Assembly: GCA_030149405.1 (NCBI GenBank)
Contig: JASBRM010000349.1
Location: forward strand, 1 to 8,988
DNA from: Neptuniibacter sp.
Lineage (GTDB): Bacteria > Pseudomonadota > Gammaproteobacteria > Pseudomonadales > Balneatricaceae
Direction of reading: 5' to 3'
DNA: 8,988 bases
How positions within the stretch are numbered: position 1 is the first letter of the stretch; the number at the start of each line of letters is the position of its first letter. The translations under genes were made by a program, and so were the position numbers. This document shows positions 1 through 7,012 of the stretch, piece by piece. A model generated the notes under the pieces. The model searched no databases and was not told the origin of the DNA. It saw nothing but the letters and a program-made list of their open reading frames with translations.

Positions 1-1457
1 TTGACCTTCACATCACAACCTACCGCCCGTGGCAGTTCCGAAGTCAGACCCAGATTATTAAGCGCAACGGTTGCCGCGCGCTCACCATCAGAGATAACCG
101 CTTCAAGGTTATGTACACCATTCACGGAGCCGGCAATGTGCAGGTGATCTGGCAAACCAGACAAGGCAAACTCAGCCGCATCGTCGGCATAACTCAGTTG
201 AGCGCCTGCCTGACATAACAGTTGGTAAACCGGCATATAACCACCAGACATACAGAGCAGATCACACTCAATCACTTCAGAGTGATCGCTGACCTTGCCT
301 TTACCCGTGATTCGACGCAGATCAACCCCACGAATGTGTTTATTGCCTTTGGTAGCCAAAGCTTCATACACGGTTGAACCGAAGGCAATTTTGACACCCA
401 TACCAGCCAGTGTTTCAGCGACATCAGGTGCGTATTGCTCTGCACGCATATCAACGATTGCCGCGATCTCAACACCTTGCTGCATCAATTCTAGAGCGGC
501 GAAGTAACCGTCATCATTTGCGGTGAGAATGACTGCTTTCTGGCCTGGTTTTACGCCATACCATTTCATCAGGCGCAGAGCAGCACTGCTCATCATCACA
601 CCCGGCAGGTCGTTGTTACGGAAAACCGCATGCTGTTCGAATGAACCTGAAGCAACGATGCATTCCTTGGCGCGCACCTTATACATACGCTTGCCTTGAA
701 TGACCGGCAGGTAGTTATCCGTGAACCAGGCATTGCAGACAGCTTCTGTTAGTACATCAATGGAGTCGTGTGACTCAACCCGCTGCAGAAGATCGTTACG
801 CAGCTCATCCGCAAGCACACCGTCCTGATCAAAACGATGGTACGTCAGTGAGCCACCTAACACAGGGAGTTCTTCGACCAGCAGTACTTTTGCGCCCGCA
901 TCGGCCGCTTTAATCGCAGCACTTAATCCCGCTGGGCCACTGCCGGTTACCACCACATCGTAGAACAGGTACTGCTTGTCGTAGTATTCTGGTACAAAAT
1001 CCAGATCCAGCTTTCCTAAACCCGCTTTCTCACGGATAAAACCTTCCCATTTATCCCAAACCCCCATAGGTTTGAAGAATGAGCGGTAATAGAAGCCCAC
1101 TGGCATAAACCGACCGAATTTACCTAAGTAAGCGTCACGGTCATTTTCCAGTGAACCGTTGTAATTTTGTCCTTCAACCACGGCACCTTCAGAGATCGCC
1201 TCACGATCGGCCAGCACGTTGGGCTCACCACCCAGCTGAACCAGTGTGTTGGCATCCTGACCGGCCATAGTCAAAGGCCCGCGTGGACGGTGGTATTTAA
1301 ATGAACGTGATAACAGCCATTGATCATTTGCCAGCAGAGCACTGGCGATGCTGTCACCCTTAAAACCTGTAAATTTCTGACCTTCAAAGCTGAAGGTAAC
1401 TGGCTGATTACGGTCTATCAGCAAGCCCGCCGGGGCCGGTAATCTCTCAAATTTCAT
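1..1457 (-). CDS. mgdC: N-methylglutamate dehydrogenase subunit C (sarcosine oxidase alpha-like), 3' half missing
   Basis: The reading frame opens with ATG at 1457 and runs without a stop through base 1, giving 485 residues; alpha subunits of this family are usually near 950-1000 residues, so about half is visible. Residues about 30-65 form the N-terminal ferredoxin-like (Fer2_4) region with FKGDSIASALLAN and SFKYHRPRG, typical of SoxA. A dinucleotide-binding fold starts at DVVVTGSGPAG (167-177), and CMSGGYMP (402-409) fits the second nucleotide-binding segment. The C-terminal GcvT-like folate domain, which would take up the methyl carbon as methylene-H4F, must lie beyond base 1. Its start overlaps the mgdB stop as ATGA, so the two are probably translationally coupled. 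In isolation it could be called soxA; the upstream gmaS-mgsABC genes favour N-methylglutamate as substrate. Confidence 0.87.
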   Translation of the reverse strand, partial: MKFERLPAPAGLLIDRNQPVTFSFEGQKFTGFKGDSIASALLANDQWLLSRSFKYHRPRGPLTMAGQDANTLVQLGGEPNVLADREAISEGAVVEGQNYNGSLENDRDAYLGKFGRFMPVGFYYRSFFKPMGVWDKWEGFIREKAGLGKLDLDFVPEYYDKQYLFYDVVVTGSGPAGLSAAIKAADAGAKVLLVEELPVLGGSLTYHRFDQDGVLADELRNDLLQRVESHDSIDVLTEAVCNAWFTDNYLPVIQGKRMYKVRAKECIVASGSFEQHAVFRNNDLPGVMMSSAALRLMKWYGVKPGQKAVILTANDDGYFAALELMQQGVEIAAIVDMRAEQYAPDVAETLAGMGVKIAFGSTVYEALATKGNKHIRGVDLRRITGKGKVSDHSEVIECDLLCMSGGYMPVYQLLCQAGAQLSYADDAAEFALSGLPDHLHIAGSVNGVHNLEAVISDGERAATVALNNLGLTSELPRAVGCDVKV

Positions 1458-1756
1458 GCTACTGACTCCTTCGGCGGCTGGGAAAACTCAACCCGGTCCT
1501 TATATATTTCTGAAGGATCATAGGTTTTCAGAATTTCGTCAGTTGCGGTGTGCCTCTCGGCGATAAACCAATAACCCGAAGGCGCATGCAGCCACCATTC
1601 TTTTATAACAGTGATCGAATTCTCGTAGTAAAAAACATAATCAGCCCACTCACTGTCACTGCATAGGTTAGGGTCCGGCATATCCCGCACTTCCCCACCG
1701 TGGACAAATTCACTGATGTTACGAGGTCCATTTAAAGGACAATTCAAAATTTTCAT
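1454..1756 (-). CDS. mgdB: N-methylglutamate dehydrogenase subunit B (sarcosine oxidase delta-like)
   Basis: This 100-residue protein matches the small delta subunit of heterotetrameric sarcosine oxidase in length and layout: an N-terminal CPxxGPR turn, an EF..GGE segment, an SDxEWADY segment (34-40), then EWWLH (53-57) and a WF..ER..T strand region (63-70). In canonical SoxD a zinc ion is held by two cysteines in CPxCG, a histidine and a further cysteine. Here only C6 and H57 are in place; residue 9 is Asn (CPLNGPR) and the HxxGCRRWF cysteine is absent (HAPSGYWF). I believe the Asn form is typical of the N-methylglutamate dehydrogenase branch, but that is from memory. The gene starts 10 bases after mgdA; the mgdA stop TAA runs into a G-rich ribosome site (AAGGGGG). 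It overlaps mgdC by 4 bases. Confidence 0.88.
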   Translation of the reverse strand: MKILNCPLNGPRNISEFVHGGEVRDMPDPNLCSDSEWADYVFYYENSITVIKEWWLHAPSGYWFIAERHTATDEILKTYDPSEIYKDRVEFSQPPKESVA

Positions 1757-1766
1757 CTCTTCCCCC

Positions 1767-3014
1767 TTAATGGCTAGCCGCAGTTGCGCCCATTTCGTTC
1801 ACTTGCTGGAAGGTTTTAAAACGATCCATCGCAAAAGGTTTGATCAACTCCGGAACCTTACCGCCGTTGGCAACCAGTTCCGCCATGGTCTTGCCGCAGA
1901 TAGGTGTCGATTTGAAACCCCAGGTTCCCCAACCGGCATCAAGGTAGTAATTTTCGACCGGACTTAACCCCATGATTGGGCTGTAGTCTGAGGTCATATC
2001 AGTCAGACCTGCCCACTGGCGCATCAAGCGCATATTCGCCATGAATGGGAACAACTCGATGGCGTGGGCCAGCAGACTCTCTTTCAGGTCCATAGTTGAG
2101 CGGGTGTTATAAAGTGGGTATGGATCCGATCCGCCACCGAATACCAATTCCCCACGCCCTGTCTGTTGTACATAACAATGCAACGAAGGTGAGCTCACTA
2201 ATGGATCAAGAAACGGCTTCACGGGTTGTGTCACCATTGCCTGCAATGGGTAAGACAAGATTGGCATTTTAAAACCGGCTTTTGCAGCCAGCAGTGAACT
2301 GTGCCCGGCAACCGCCTGGATAGCACAACCACAATTCACCGTACCGCGATTGGTTTTAATGCCGGTCACTCGACCATTTTCGACAATGACATCCGTCACT
2401 TCGGTCAATTGGTGCAGTTCAACACCGCGCTGGGTAGCACCTTTGGCGTAACCCCAGGCCACTGCGTCATGGCGGGCCGTTGCACCATCCATATGCCAGA
2501 GTCCAGCCAGTACCGGCAGATGACCAGGGTTCATGTTCAAAGTTGGAACAAGTTCACGTATCTGTTGTGGGTCGATCAGCTCCGTTTTACCACCGAAATG
2601 CTTGTTGATTTCTGCACGCTGTCGGAAACCACGTACCGCAGCATCAGTATGCGCCAGTGTCAGCTGTCCGCGTTTCGAGTACATGATGTTGAAATCAAAC
2701 TCGTTAGACAGGCCCTCGAATAACTTCACAGATTCGGTGTAAAACTTCACACCTTCAGAAGTCAGATAGTTTGAGCGGATAACTGCGGTGTTACGCGCAG
2801 TATTACCGCCACCGAGATAACCTTTTTCCAACACAGCGACATTCGTAATACCGTGGTATTTGGCAAGGTAATAGGCTGTTGCTACCCCGTGCCCGCCGCC
2901 ACCGATGATCACAACATCGTAACTGGACTTCAGCTCAGTTGGAGCTGGCAGGTCAGCATGTTTCTCAAATGGATAGTCTTTGTTCAGACCATATTTTAAT
3001 AGTGAGAAAGGCAT
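1767..3014 (-). CDS. mgdA: N-methylglutamate dehydrogenase subunit A (sarcosine oxidase beta-like flavoprotein)
   Basis: A 415-residue FAD-dependent amine oxidase (DAO fold), close to the usual length of SoxB-type beta subunits. The FAD Rossmann motif is IIGGGGHGVATAYYLAK (36-52), followed by VLEKG.LGGGNTARNT (61-76), both strongly SoxB-like. ARHDAVAWGYA (180-190) contains H182, which by alignment corresponds to the histidine carrying covalent FMN in heterotetrameric sarcosine oxidase. The C-terminal flavin motif reads AGWGTWGFK (360-368), where sarcosine oxidases generally have GTGGFK. The predicted role is to oxidise the N-methyl group of N-methylglutamate, with the imine passed to the folate domain of MgdC. 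The ATG is preceded by a strong GGAGG at 7 bases. The gene lies 43 bases after folD and 10 bases before mgdB. A sarcosine oxidase assignment is possible but fits the operon less well. Confidence 0.88.
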   Translation of the reverse strand: MPFSLLKYGLNKDYPFEKHADLPAPTELKSSYDVVIIGGGGHGVATAYYLAKYHGITNVAVLEKGYLGGGNTARNTAVIRSNYLTSEGVKFYTESVKLFEGLSNEFDFNIMYSKRGQLTLAHTDAAVRGFRQRAEINKHFGGKTELIDPQQIRELVPTLNMNPGHLPVLAGLWHMDGATARHDAVAWGYAKGATQRGVELHQLTEVTDVIVENGRVTGIKTNRGTVNCGCAIQAVAGHSSLLAAKAGFKMPILSYPLQAMVTQPVKPFLDPLVSSPSLHCYVQQTGRGELVFGGGSDPYPLYNTRSTMDLKESLLAHAIELFPFMANMRLMRQWAGLTDMTSDYSPIMGLSPVENYYLDAGWGTWGFKSTPICGKTMAELVANGGKVPELIKPFAMDRFKTFQQVNEMGATAASH

Positions 3015-3057
3015 AGCCCTCCCTCCTTAATCTTCGCTACAACAGACGAGTGATTGT

Positions 3058-3945
3058 TTAACTTGCCTTAAGAGTTTGTTCTCGTTTCGCTTCTAACGCT
3101 TTCGCAGCCGTCAGGGTGTTCTTCATCAGGCAGGCGATCGTCATTGGACCAACACCACCCGGTACCGGAGTGATCGCAGATGCAATCGGTTCTACATCTG
3201 CAAAATCCACATCACCTACCAGCTTGCGTCTGCCATCACGCTCAATAGCGTTAATACCAACATCGATCACAACCGCACCTGGCTTCACCCAGCCAGAGTT
3301 CACAAACTCAGGTTTACCAATGGCCGCAACCACGATGTCTGCCTGTGAACAGATCGACTCTATATTCTGCGTTCTGGAATGCACGATCGTCACAGTACAA
3401 TTGGCCTGCAACAACAGAGCTGCCATTGGCTTACCGACAATATTCGAGCGACCGATCACCACCGCATTTTTGCCACTGAGATCGCCAAACTGCTGCTTCA
3501 GCATGATCATGCAACCCAATGGAGTACAGGGAATCAGCGTTGCTTCGCCACAGGCCAGCGCACCTACATTCATGGGATGGAAACCATCTACATCCTTTTC
3601 AGCAGAGATTGCTTCAATCACCTCTTCTTCATTGAGGTGATCGGGTAATGGCAGCTGAACTAGAATGCCGTGCACAGCTGGATTAGCATTCAACTCATCG
3701 ATCAACTTATTCAATGTTTCCTGTGAGCAGTCCATCGGCAGCCTGTGCTCGATAGAGTTCATGCCCACTTCTTCAGCGCGCTTTACCTTATTGCGAACGT
3801 AAACCTGACTGGCAGGATCTTCACCTACCAGCACCACCGCTAAACCCGGAGCAGATCCATACTGAGCAGAAAAGTCCGCAACCTCAGTTGCCACTTCATC
3901 TATTACTTGTTGAGAGATCTGCTTACCGTCTATCAACGTTGCCAT
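3058..3945 (-). CDS. folD: Bifunctional methylene-H4F dehydrogenase / methenyl-H4F cyclohydrolase
   Basis: A full-length 295-residue FolD. It oxidises 5,10-methylene-H4F to methenyl-H4F with NADP and hydrolyses that to 10-formyl-H4F in the cytoplasm. Diagnostic motifs are all present: SQVYVRNK (46-53) with Y49 and catalytic K53, VQLPLP (96-101) with Q97, [12 protein letters not shown] (117-128) with D120, the NADP-binding GRSNIVGKP (165-173) and the signature PGGVGPMT (262-269). The C-terminus extends about 10 residues past the usual end with a charged tail. ATG at 3945 has AGGAG 8 bases upstream, and that ribosome site overlaps the purU stop codon. Its place between N-methylglutamate synthase and dehydrogenase genes suggests dedicated oxidation of methyl carbon rather than only biosynthetic folate use. 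Whether a second housekeeping folD exists cannot be told here. Confidence 0.97.
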   Translation of the reverse strand: MATLIDGKQISQQVIDEVATEVADFSAQYGSAPGLAVVLVGEDPASQVYVRNKVKRAEEVGMNSIEHRLPMDCSQETLNKLIDELNANPAVHGILVQLPLPDHLNEEEVIEAISAEKDVDGFHPMNVGALACGEATLIPCTPLGCMIMLKQQFGDLSGKNAVVIGRSNIVGKPMAALLLQANCTVTIVHSRTQNIESICSQADIVVAAIGKPEFVNSGWVKPGAVVIDVGINAIERDGRRKLVGDVDFADVEPIASAITPVPGGVGPMTIACLMKNTLTAAKALEAKREQTLKAS

Positions 3946-3953
3946 TGCAACTA

Positions 3954-3959
3954 CTCCTA
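3954..3959 (-). promoter_or_regulatory. folD ribosome site overlapping purU stop
   Basis: On the minus strand the sequence reads TAGGAG, with TAG being the purU stop and AGGAG the folD Shine-Dalgarno, 8 bases before the folD ATG. Ribosomes finishing purU end on the folD initiation site, which suggests translational coupling of the two C1 enzymes. Confidence 0.75.
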
Positions 3960-4826
3960 CTTGAATACCACTGTTTTGTTGCCGTCCAGGAAGACCCGGT
4001 GCTCAACATGCAGTTTCACTGCTTTTGCAAGCGCAACTGTTTCAGTATCACGACCTACGGCAACCAGTGCTTCCGGGCTGTATGTGTGATCTACCACCTG
4101 TACTGCCTGCTCGATAATTGGACCTTCATCCAGATCAGCGGTCACATAATGGGATGTTGCACCAATCAATTTAACGCCGCGTGTGTGCGCCTGGTGATAA
4201 GGTTTTGCACCCTTAAAGCCTGGCAGGAACGAGTGGTGAATATTGATCGCACGACCGCTCAAATCTGCACACAGGTTATCGGACAAAATCTGCATATAGC
4301 GGGCAAGAACAACCAGTTCAGTACCGGTCTCTTCCACAATTTCCATCAATGCGATCTCTTGTTCGCGTTTGTTTTCTTTAGTCACTGGCAAGTGAACAAA
4401 ACGAATACCTTCGCGTTCAGCCATTGGACGCAGATCTTTATGGTTGGAAACAATCGCAGTGATCTCCATGTTGATCTCGCCTTTGTGCAGGCGATACATC
4501 AGATCGTCCAGACAGTGGTCAAACTTACTCACCATGATCAGGACTTTTGTTGGCTCATCGGCTGGAACCAGTTTCCAATCCATGCTGAACGTTTCTGCGA
4601 TCTCTTCAAACTCACCTTTCAGATCACCCAGAGAATAAGCACCGGCTTCTACATGGAAGCGACAGCGGGTAAAGAAAGTATTGCTATCTGGGTCATCGTA
4701 TTGGCTCATCTCGCTGATGTAGCAACCACGATCAGCCAGAAATGCAGTCATTGCCGCCACAATGCCACTGCGTGCAGGGCAGCTAATTTTCAAAATGTAT
4801 TCTTTGTTCTTACTCTCAGTACTCAT
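3957..4826 (-). CDS. purU: Formyltetrahydrofolate deformylase
   Basis: A 289-residue protein with the standard PurU layout: an N-terminal ACT domain (about 10-85, starting [15 protein letters not shown]) and a C-terminal formyltransferase-fold hydrolase domain (about 93-289). The active-site segment is [20 protein letters not shown] (194-213), with catalytic N195 and H197, and LDEGPII (232-238) supplies the catalytic D233. It splits 10-formyl-H4F into formate and H4F. With FolD it would drain methyl carbon from the dehydrogenase as formate and regenerate the H4F acceptor. ATG at 4826 has AGGGGG 8 bases upstream. A small overlapping ORF precedes it. The stop TAG at 3959-3957 forms part of the folD ribosome site, so purU and folD are likely coupled. 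No odd residues seen. Confidence 0.97.
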   Translation of the reverse strand: MSTESKNKEYILKISCPARSGIVAAMTAFLADRGCYISEMSQYDDPDSNTFFTRCRFHVEAGAYSLGDLKGEFEEIAETFSMDWKLVPADEPTKVLIMVSKFDHCLDDLMYRLHKGEINMEITAIVSNHKDLRPMAEREGIRFVHLPVTKENKREQEIALMEIVEETGTELVVLARYMQILSDNLCADLSGRAINIHHSFLPGFKGAKPYHQAHTRGVKLIGATSHYVTADLDEGPIIEQAVQVVDHTYSPEALVAVGRDTETVALAKAVKLHVEHRVFLDGNKTVVFK

Positions 4827-4851
4827 AACTTTGGCCCCCTAAGACCGTCAT
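4816..4851 (-). CDS. Possible 11-codon leader ORF overlapping purU start
   Basis: On the minus strand a near-perfect ribosome site GGAGG (4862-4858) lies 6 bases before an ATG at 4851. The frame encodes [11 protein letters not shown] and stops with TGA at 4818-4816, 11 bases inside purU in another frame. The purU ribosome site (AGGGGG) lies within its codons 4-6. Translating this peptide would bring ribosomes through the purU start, so it could couple or modulate purU translation. The site is better than the one in front of purU itself. There is no run of a single regulatory amino acid as in classic attenuator peptides. It may instead be chance; confidence is low without comparison to relatives. 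Confidence 0.3.
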   Translation of the reverse strand: MTVLGGQSYEY

Positions 4852-4904
4852 TATTTGCCTCCAAAACACCCCCAAGGCCCTTTTTAGAGACAAAAGAATC
4901 CTGA

Positions 4905-4923
4905 CGAGGCGCGAAACGCCTCG
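4905..4923 (-). terminator. GC-rich hairpin between mgsC and purU, possible attenuator or processing site
   Basis: A perfect 7-bp inverted repeat (CGAGGCG / CGCCTCG) with a 5-base loop (UUUCG in the transcript) begins 32 bases after the mgsC stop. Six of seven pairs are GC. In the transcript a U-rich stretch (UUCUUUUG) follows only after about 7 bases, so it is not a textbook intrinsic terminator. It could partially terminate, or protect the 3' end of a processed gmaS-mgsABC message. It sits in the longest intergenic gap of the window (4827-4954). Confidence 0.45.
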
Positions 4924-4954
4924 CATAACTCAATGATTAAATTAAAGAATTAGA

Positions 4955-6283
4955 TTAAAACTTCTGTCCTGGCACCCAGCTTGTTCCGGCCAGAGGTACT
5001 CGCGCCATTGCTGCAGACTCAACTGTCAGGGCAACCATATCTTCCGGCTCCAGATTACGCAGATCGTTCTTACCGCAGGCACGAGCCAGGGTTTGCGCTT
5101 CCAGAGTCAGAACGTTCAGATAGTTCGCCAACTTACGACCACCCGCAACTGGATCCAGACGTTTCATTAACTCAGGGTCCTGAGTCGAGATACCCGCAGG
5201 GTCTTTACCTTCATGGTAATCATCGTAGAAGCCAGCAGCTGAACCAATCTCTTTAAACTCTTTGTCGTACATTGGGTGGTTACAACCCAGTGCAACCAGA
5301 GCCGCTGTACCAATCGCAACCGCATCTGCGCCCAGCGCCATACATTTCGCAACGTCAGCACCATTTCGAATCCCCCCGGAAACGATCAGCTGTACTTTAC
5401 GATGCATGCCCATTTCCTGAAGCGCCTGCACGGCTTGTGGAATTGCTGCCAGTGTTGGGATACCAACGTGTTCAATAAACACATCCTGAGTTGCAGCTGT
5501 ACCACCTTGCATACCGTCCACAACGATCACGTCAGCACCGGCTTTAACCGCCAGTTTCACATCGTAGTAAGTACGGGTAGCACCCACTTTGATGTAGATA
5601 GGCACCTGCCAGTCTGTAATTTCACGCAGCTCCTGAATTTTGATCGCCAGATCATCCGGGCCTGTCCAGTCCGGGTGACGGCAGGCAGAACGCTGGTCTA
5701 CACCCATTGGCAATGTACGCATCTGAGCAACACGGTCAGTAATCTTCTGACCCAACAGCATGCCGCCACCGCCTGGTTTTGCACCCTGCCCCAATACCAC
5801 TTCAATGGCATCTGCTTTACGCAGATCATCCGGGTTCATACCGTAACGAGATGGCAGATACTGATACACCAGTTTGCTTGACTGACCACGCTCTTCCGGA
5901 GTCATACCACCATCACCAGTAGTGGTGGATGTACCCATCAATGATGCACCACGACCCAGCGCTTCTTTAGCGTTGGCAGACAACGCACCAAAACTCATGC
6001 CCGCAATAGTTACCGGGATATCCAGTTCAATAGGTTTCTTCGCAAAACGAGTACCCAGAGTCACGGAGGTGTTACATTTCTCACGGTAACCTTCCAGTGG
6101 GTAACGGGACATACTCGCACCCAAAAACAGTAGGTCATCAAAATGCGGCAATTTACGTTTAGCACCGAAACCACGAATATCGTAGATACCTGTTTCTGCA
6201 GCGCGGCGGATTTCAGACATGGTTGTACGGTCGAATGTAGCTGATTCGCGCAGACCATCTTTTACATTAATATCATCACTCAT
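4955..6283 (-). CDS. mgsC: N-methylglutamate synthase subunit C (FMN-binding, glutamate synthase-like)
   Basis: A 442-residue protein matching the FMN/TIM-barrel domain of glutamate synthase as a separate subunit (GlxD type). Motifs include AGMSFGALS (94-102), the GGGG loop in AKPGGGGMLLGQKI (168-181), IKVGA (231-235), DGMQGGTAAT (256-265) and SGGIRNGADV plus GADAVAIGTA (302-327), the usual flavin phosphate site. The [3Fe-4S] motif of GltB is not kept: one Cys (C334) remains, but CHxxxCPxG is replaced by YHEGKDPAG (356-364). Predicted role: reductive transfer of the methylamino group onto 2-oxoglutarate. I chose ATG at 6283, with GAGGA 7 bases upstream, over an in-frame ATG at 6307 that overlaps the mgsB stop and has no ribosome site. 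In an arrangement without gmaS this would be called glxD. Confidence 0.93.
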   Translation of the reverse strand: MSDDINVKDGLRESATFDRTTMSEIRRAAETGIYDIRGFGAKRKLPHFDDLLFLGASMSRYPLEGYREKCNTSVTLGTRFAKKPIELDIPVTIAGMSFGALSANAKEALGRGASLMGTSTTTGDGGMTPEERGQSSKLVYQYLPSRYGMNPDDLRKADAIEVVLGQGAKPGGGGMLLGQKITDRVAQMRTLPMGVDQRSACRHPDWTGPDDLAIKIQELREITDWQVPIYIKVGATRTYYDVKLAVKAGADVIVVDGMQGGTAATQDVFIEHVGIPTLAAIPQAVQALQEMGMHRKVQLIVSGGIRNGADVAKCMALGADAVAIGTAALVALGCNHPMYDKEFKEIGSAAGFYDDYHEGKDPAGISTQDPELMKRLDPVAGGRKLANYLNVLTLEAQTLARACGKNDLRNLEPEDMVALTVESAAMARVPLAGTSWVPGQKF

Positions 6284-6290
6284 TGTTCTG

Positions 6291-6295
6291 TCCTC
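6291..6295 (-). promoter_or_regulatory. Ribosome binding site deciding the mgsC start
   Basis: GAGGA on the minus strand lies 7 bases before the ATG at 6283. The alternative upstream ATG at 6307, within TAATG at the end of mgsB, has no purine-rich site before it. This site therefore favours the shorter 442-residue MgsC, and it lies just after the mgsB stop. Confidence 0.75.
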
Positions 6296-6306
6296 AGATT
6301 CAGCCA

Positions 6307-6990
6307 TTAGTACGCAGCAGCGTTATCTACTTTGAAGTTGTACAGCTGGCGAGCCGAGCCGTAACGTTTAAAAGATGCTGGATCTTCATCTACACCAGCG
6401 CGGTTCAATAGCTCAGTAAGCTCCTGAATATGCTCTTCACGCATCTCTTTCTCGATGCAGTCAGCACCCAGAGATTTCACAGTGCCTTTGACATAGATCT
6501 TTACTTCGTAGAGTGAGTCACCCAGTGCATCACCGGCATCACCACAGACAACCAAATTGCCCGCTTGACCCATGAAGCAGCTCATATGACCAACATCGCC
6601 TTTAACCACGATATCCACACCCTTCATTGAGATACCGCAACGTGCACCGGCATTGCCTTCAACAACCAGCAGACCACCATGCGCTGTCGCACCCGCTGCC
6701 TGAGAAGCATCACCTTTTACACGCACTGTGCCAGACATCATATTTTCAGCGACACCCTGACCCACGTTGCCGTGAACAGTGACATGGGCTTTTTTGTTCA
6801 TACCTGCGCAGAAGTAACCGGCATGACCTTTAACATCTACCGCTAGGTTCTGGTCCAGACCGCAGGCAATATTGTGTTGACCTTTAGGTTCCAGTACTTC
6901 CCATTCGCGTTCTGTGCACTCAGGAGCCTGATCATGCAGAGCCTGATTAAGGTCACGTACTGTCTGTGTTTCTAAGTTGATCGTTTTCAT
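6307..6990 (-). CDS. mgsB: N-methylglutamate synthase subunit B (glutamate synthase beta-helix domain)
   Basis: A 227-residue protein corresponding to the C-terminal right-handed beta-helix (GXGXG) domain of glutamate synthase, here a stand-alone subunit (GlxC type). The body consists of VxG-containing rungs whose glycine falls at residues 55, 74, 93, 112, 131, 150 and 169, exactly 19 residues apart. About 50 N-terminal residues and a helical C-terminal tail with a KRYGSARQLYNF segment flank it. In glutamate synthase this domain is structural and links the amidotransferase and FMN domains; the same role is inferred here. The frame is open upstream to an ATG at 7077, but that would overlap the conserved end of mgsA; ATG at 6990 has AAGGAA 6 bases upstream and leaves a 22-base gap. 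Its stop lies 23 bases before the chosen mgsC start. Confidence 0.93.
   Translation of the reverse strand: MKTINLETQTVRDLNQALHDQAPECTEREWEVLEPKGQHNIACGLDQNLAVDVKGHAGYFCAGMNKKAHVTVHGNVGQGVAENMMSGTVRVKGDASQAAGATAHGGLLVVEGNAGARCGISMKGVDIVVKGDVGHMSCFMGQAGNLVVCGDAGDALGDSLYEVKIYVKGTVKSLGADCIEKEMREEHIQELTELLNRAGVDEDPASFKRYGSARQLYNFKVDNAAAY
6478..6834 (-). repeat. Seven 19-residue beta-helix rungs within mgsB
   Basis: Seven successive rungs are seen at the protein level, marked by VxG triplets at residues 53-55, 72-74, 91-93, 110-112, 129-131, 148-150 and 167-169. The period is 57 bases with no insertion or deletion. The DNA itself is diverged, so this is an old structural repeat and not a recent tandem duplication. 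Confidence 0.85.
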
Positions 6991-6996
6991 GATTCG

Positions 6997-7002
6997 TTCC
7001 TT
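6997..7002 (-). promoter_or_regulatory. Ribosome binding site deciding the mgsB start
   Basis: AAGGAA on the minus strand lies 6 bases before ATG 6990, in the short gap after the mgsA stop (7015-7013). It supports starting MgsB at MKTINLE and not at the in-frame ATG 29 codons upstream inside mgsA. Confidence 0.75.
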
Positions 7003-7012
7003 AACTAAACTC

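Noticed and set aside
2301..2723. Plus-strand open frame of 140 codons opposite mgdA
   Set aside because: Antisense to a flavoprotein with full motifs; no domain resemblance.
1..3014. Interpretation as soxBDA of glycine betaine/sarcosine catabolism
   Set aside because: The subunit order is the same, but gmaS and mgsABC in the same operon and the altered delta-subunit motif favour N-methylglutamate dehydrogenase. It is not fully excluded.
3116..3640. Plus-strand open frame of 174 codons opposite folD
   Set aside because: Mirrors the codon pattern of folD, which has all its catalytic motifs; no independent evidence for coding.
3888..4904. Plus-strand open frame of 338 codons opposite purU and the folD start
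   Set aside because: It lies antisense to two clearly conserved enzymes, shows no recognisable domain and no suitable ribosome site, and is rich in Cys, His, Phe and Gln, as expected of an antisense shadow.
4827..4954. Internal sigma70 or sigma54 promoter in front of purU
   Set aside because: AT-rich stretches occur, but I could find no convincing -35/-10 pair with proper spacing and no GG-N10-GC element.
5276..5881. Plus-strand open frame of 201 codons opposite mgsC
   Set aside because: Antisense shadow of the FMN domain; His/Thr/Cys-rich composition with no family features.
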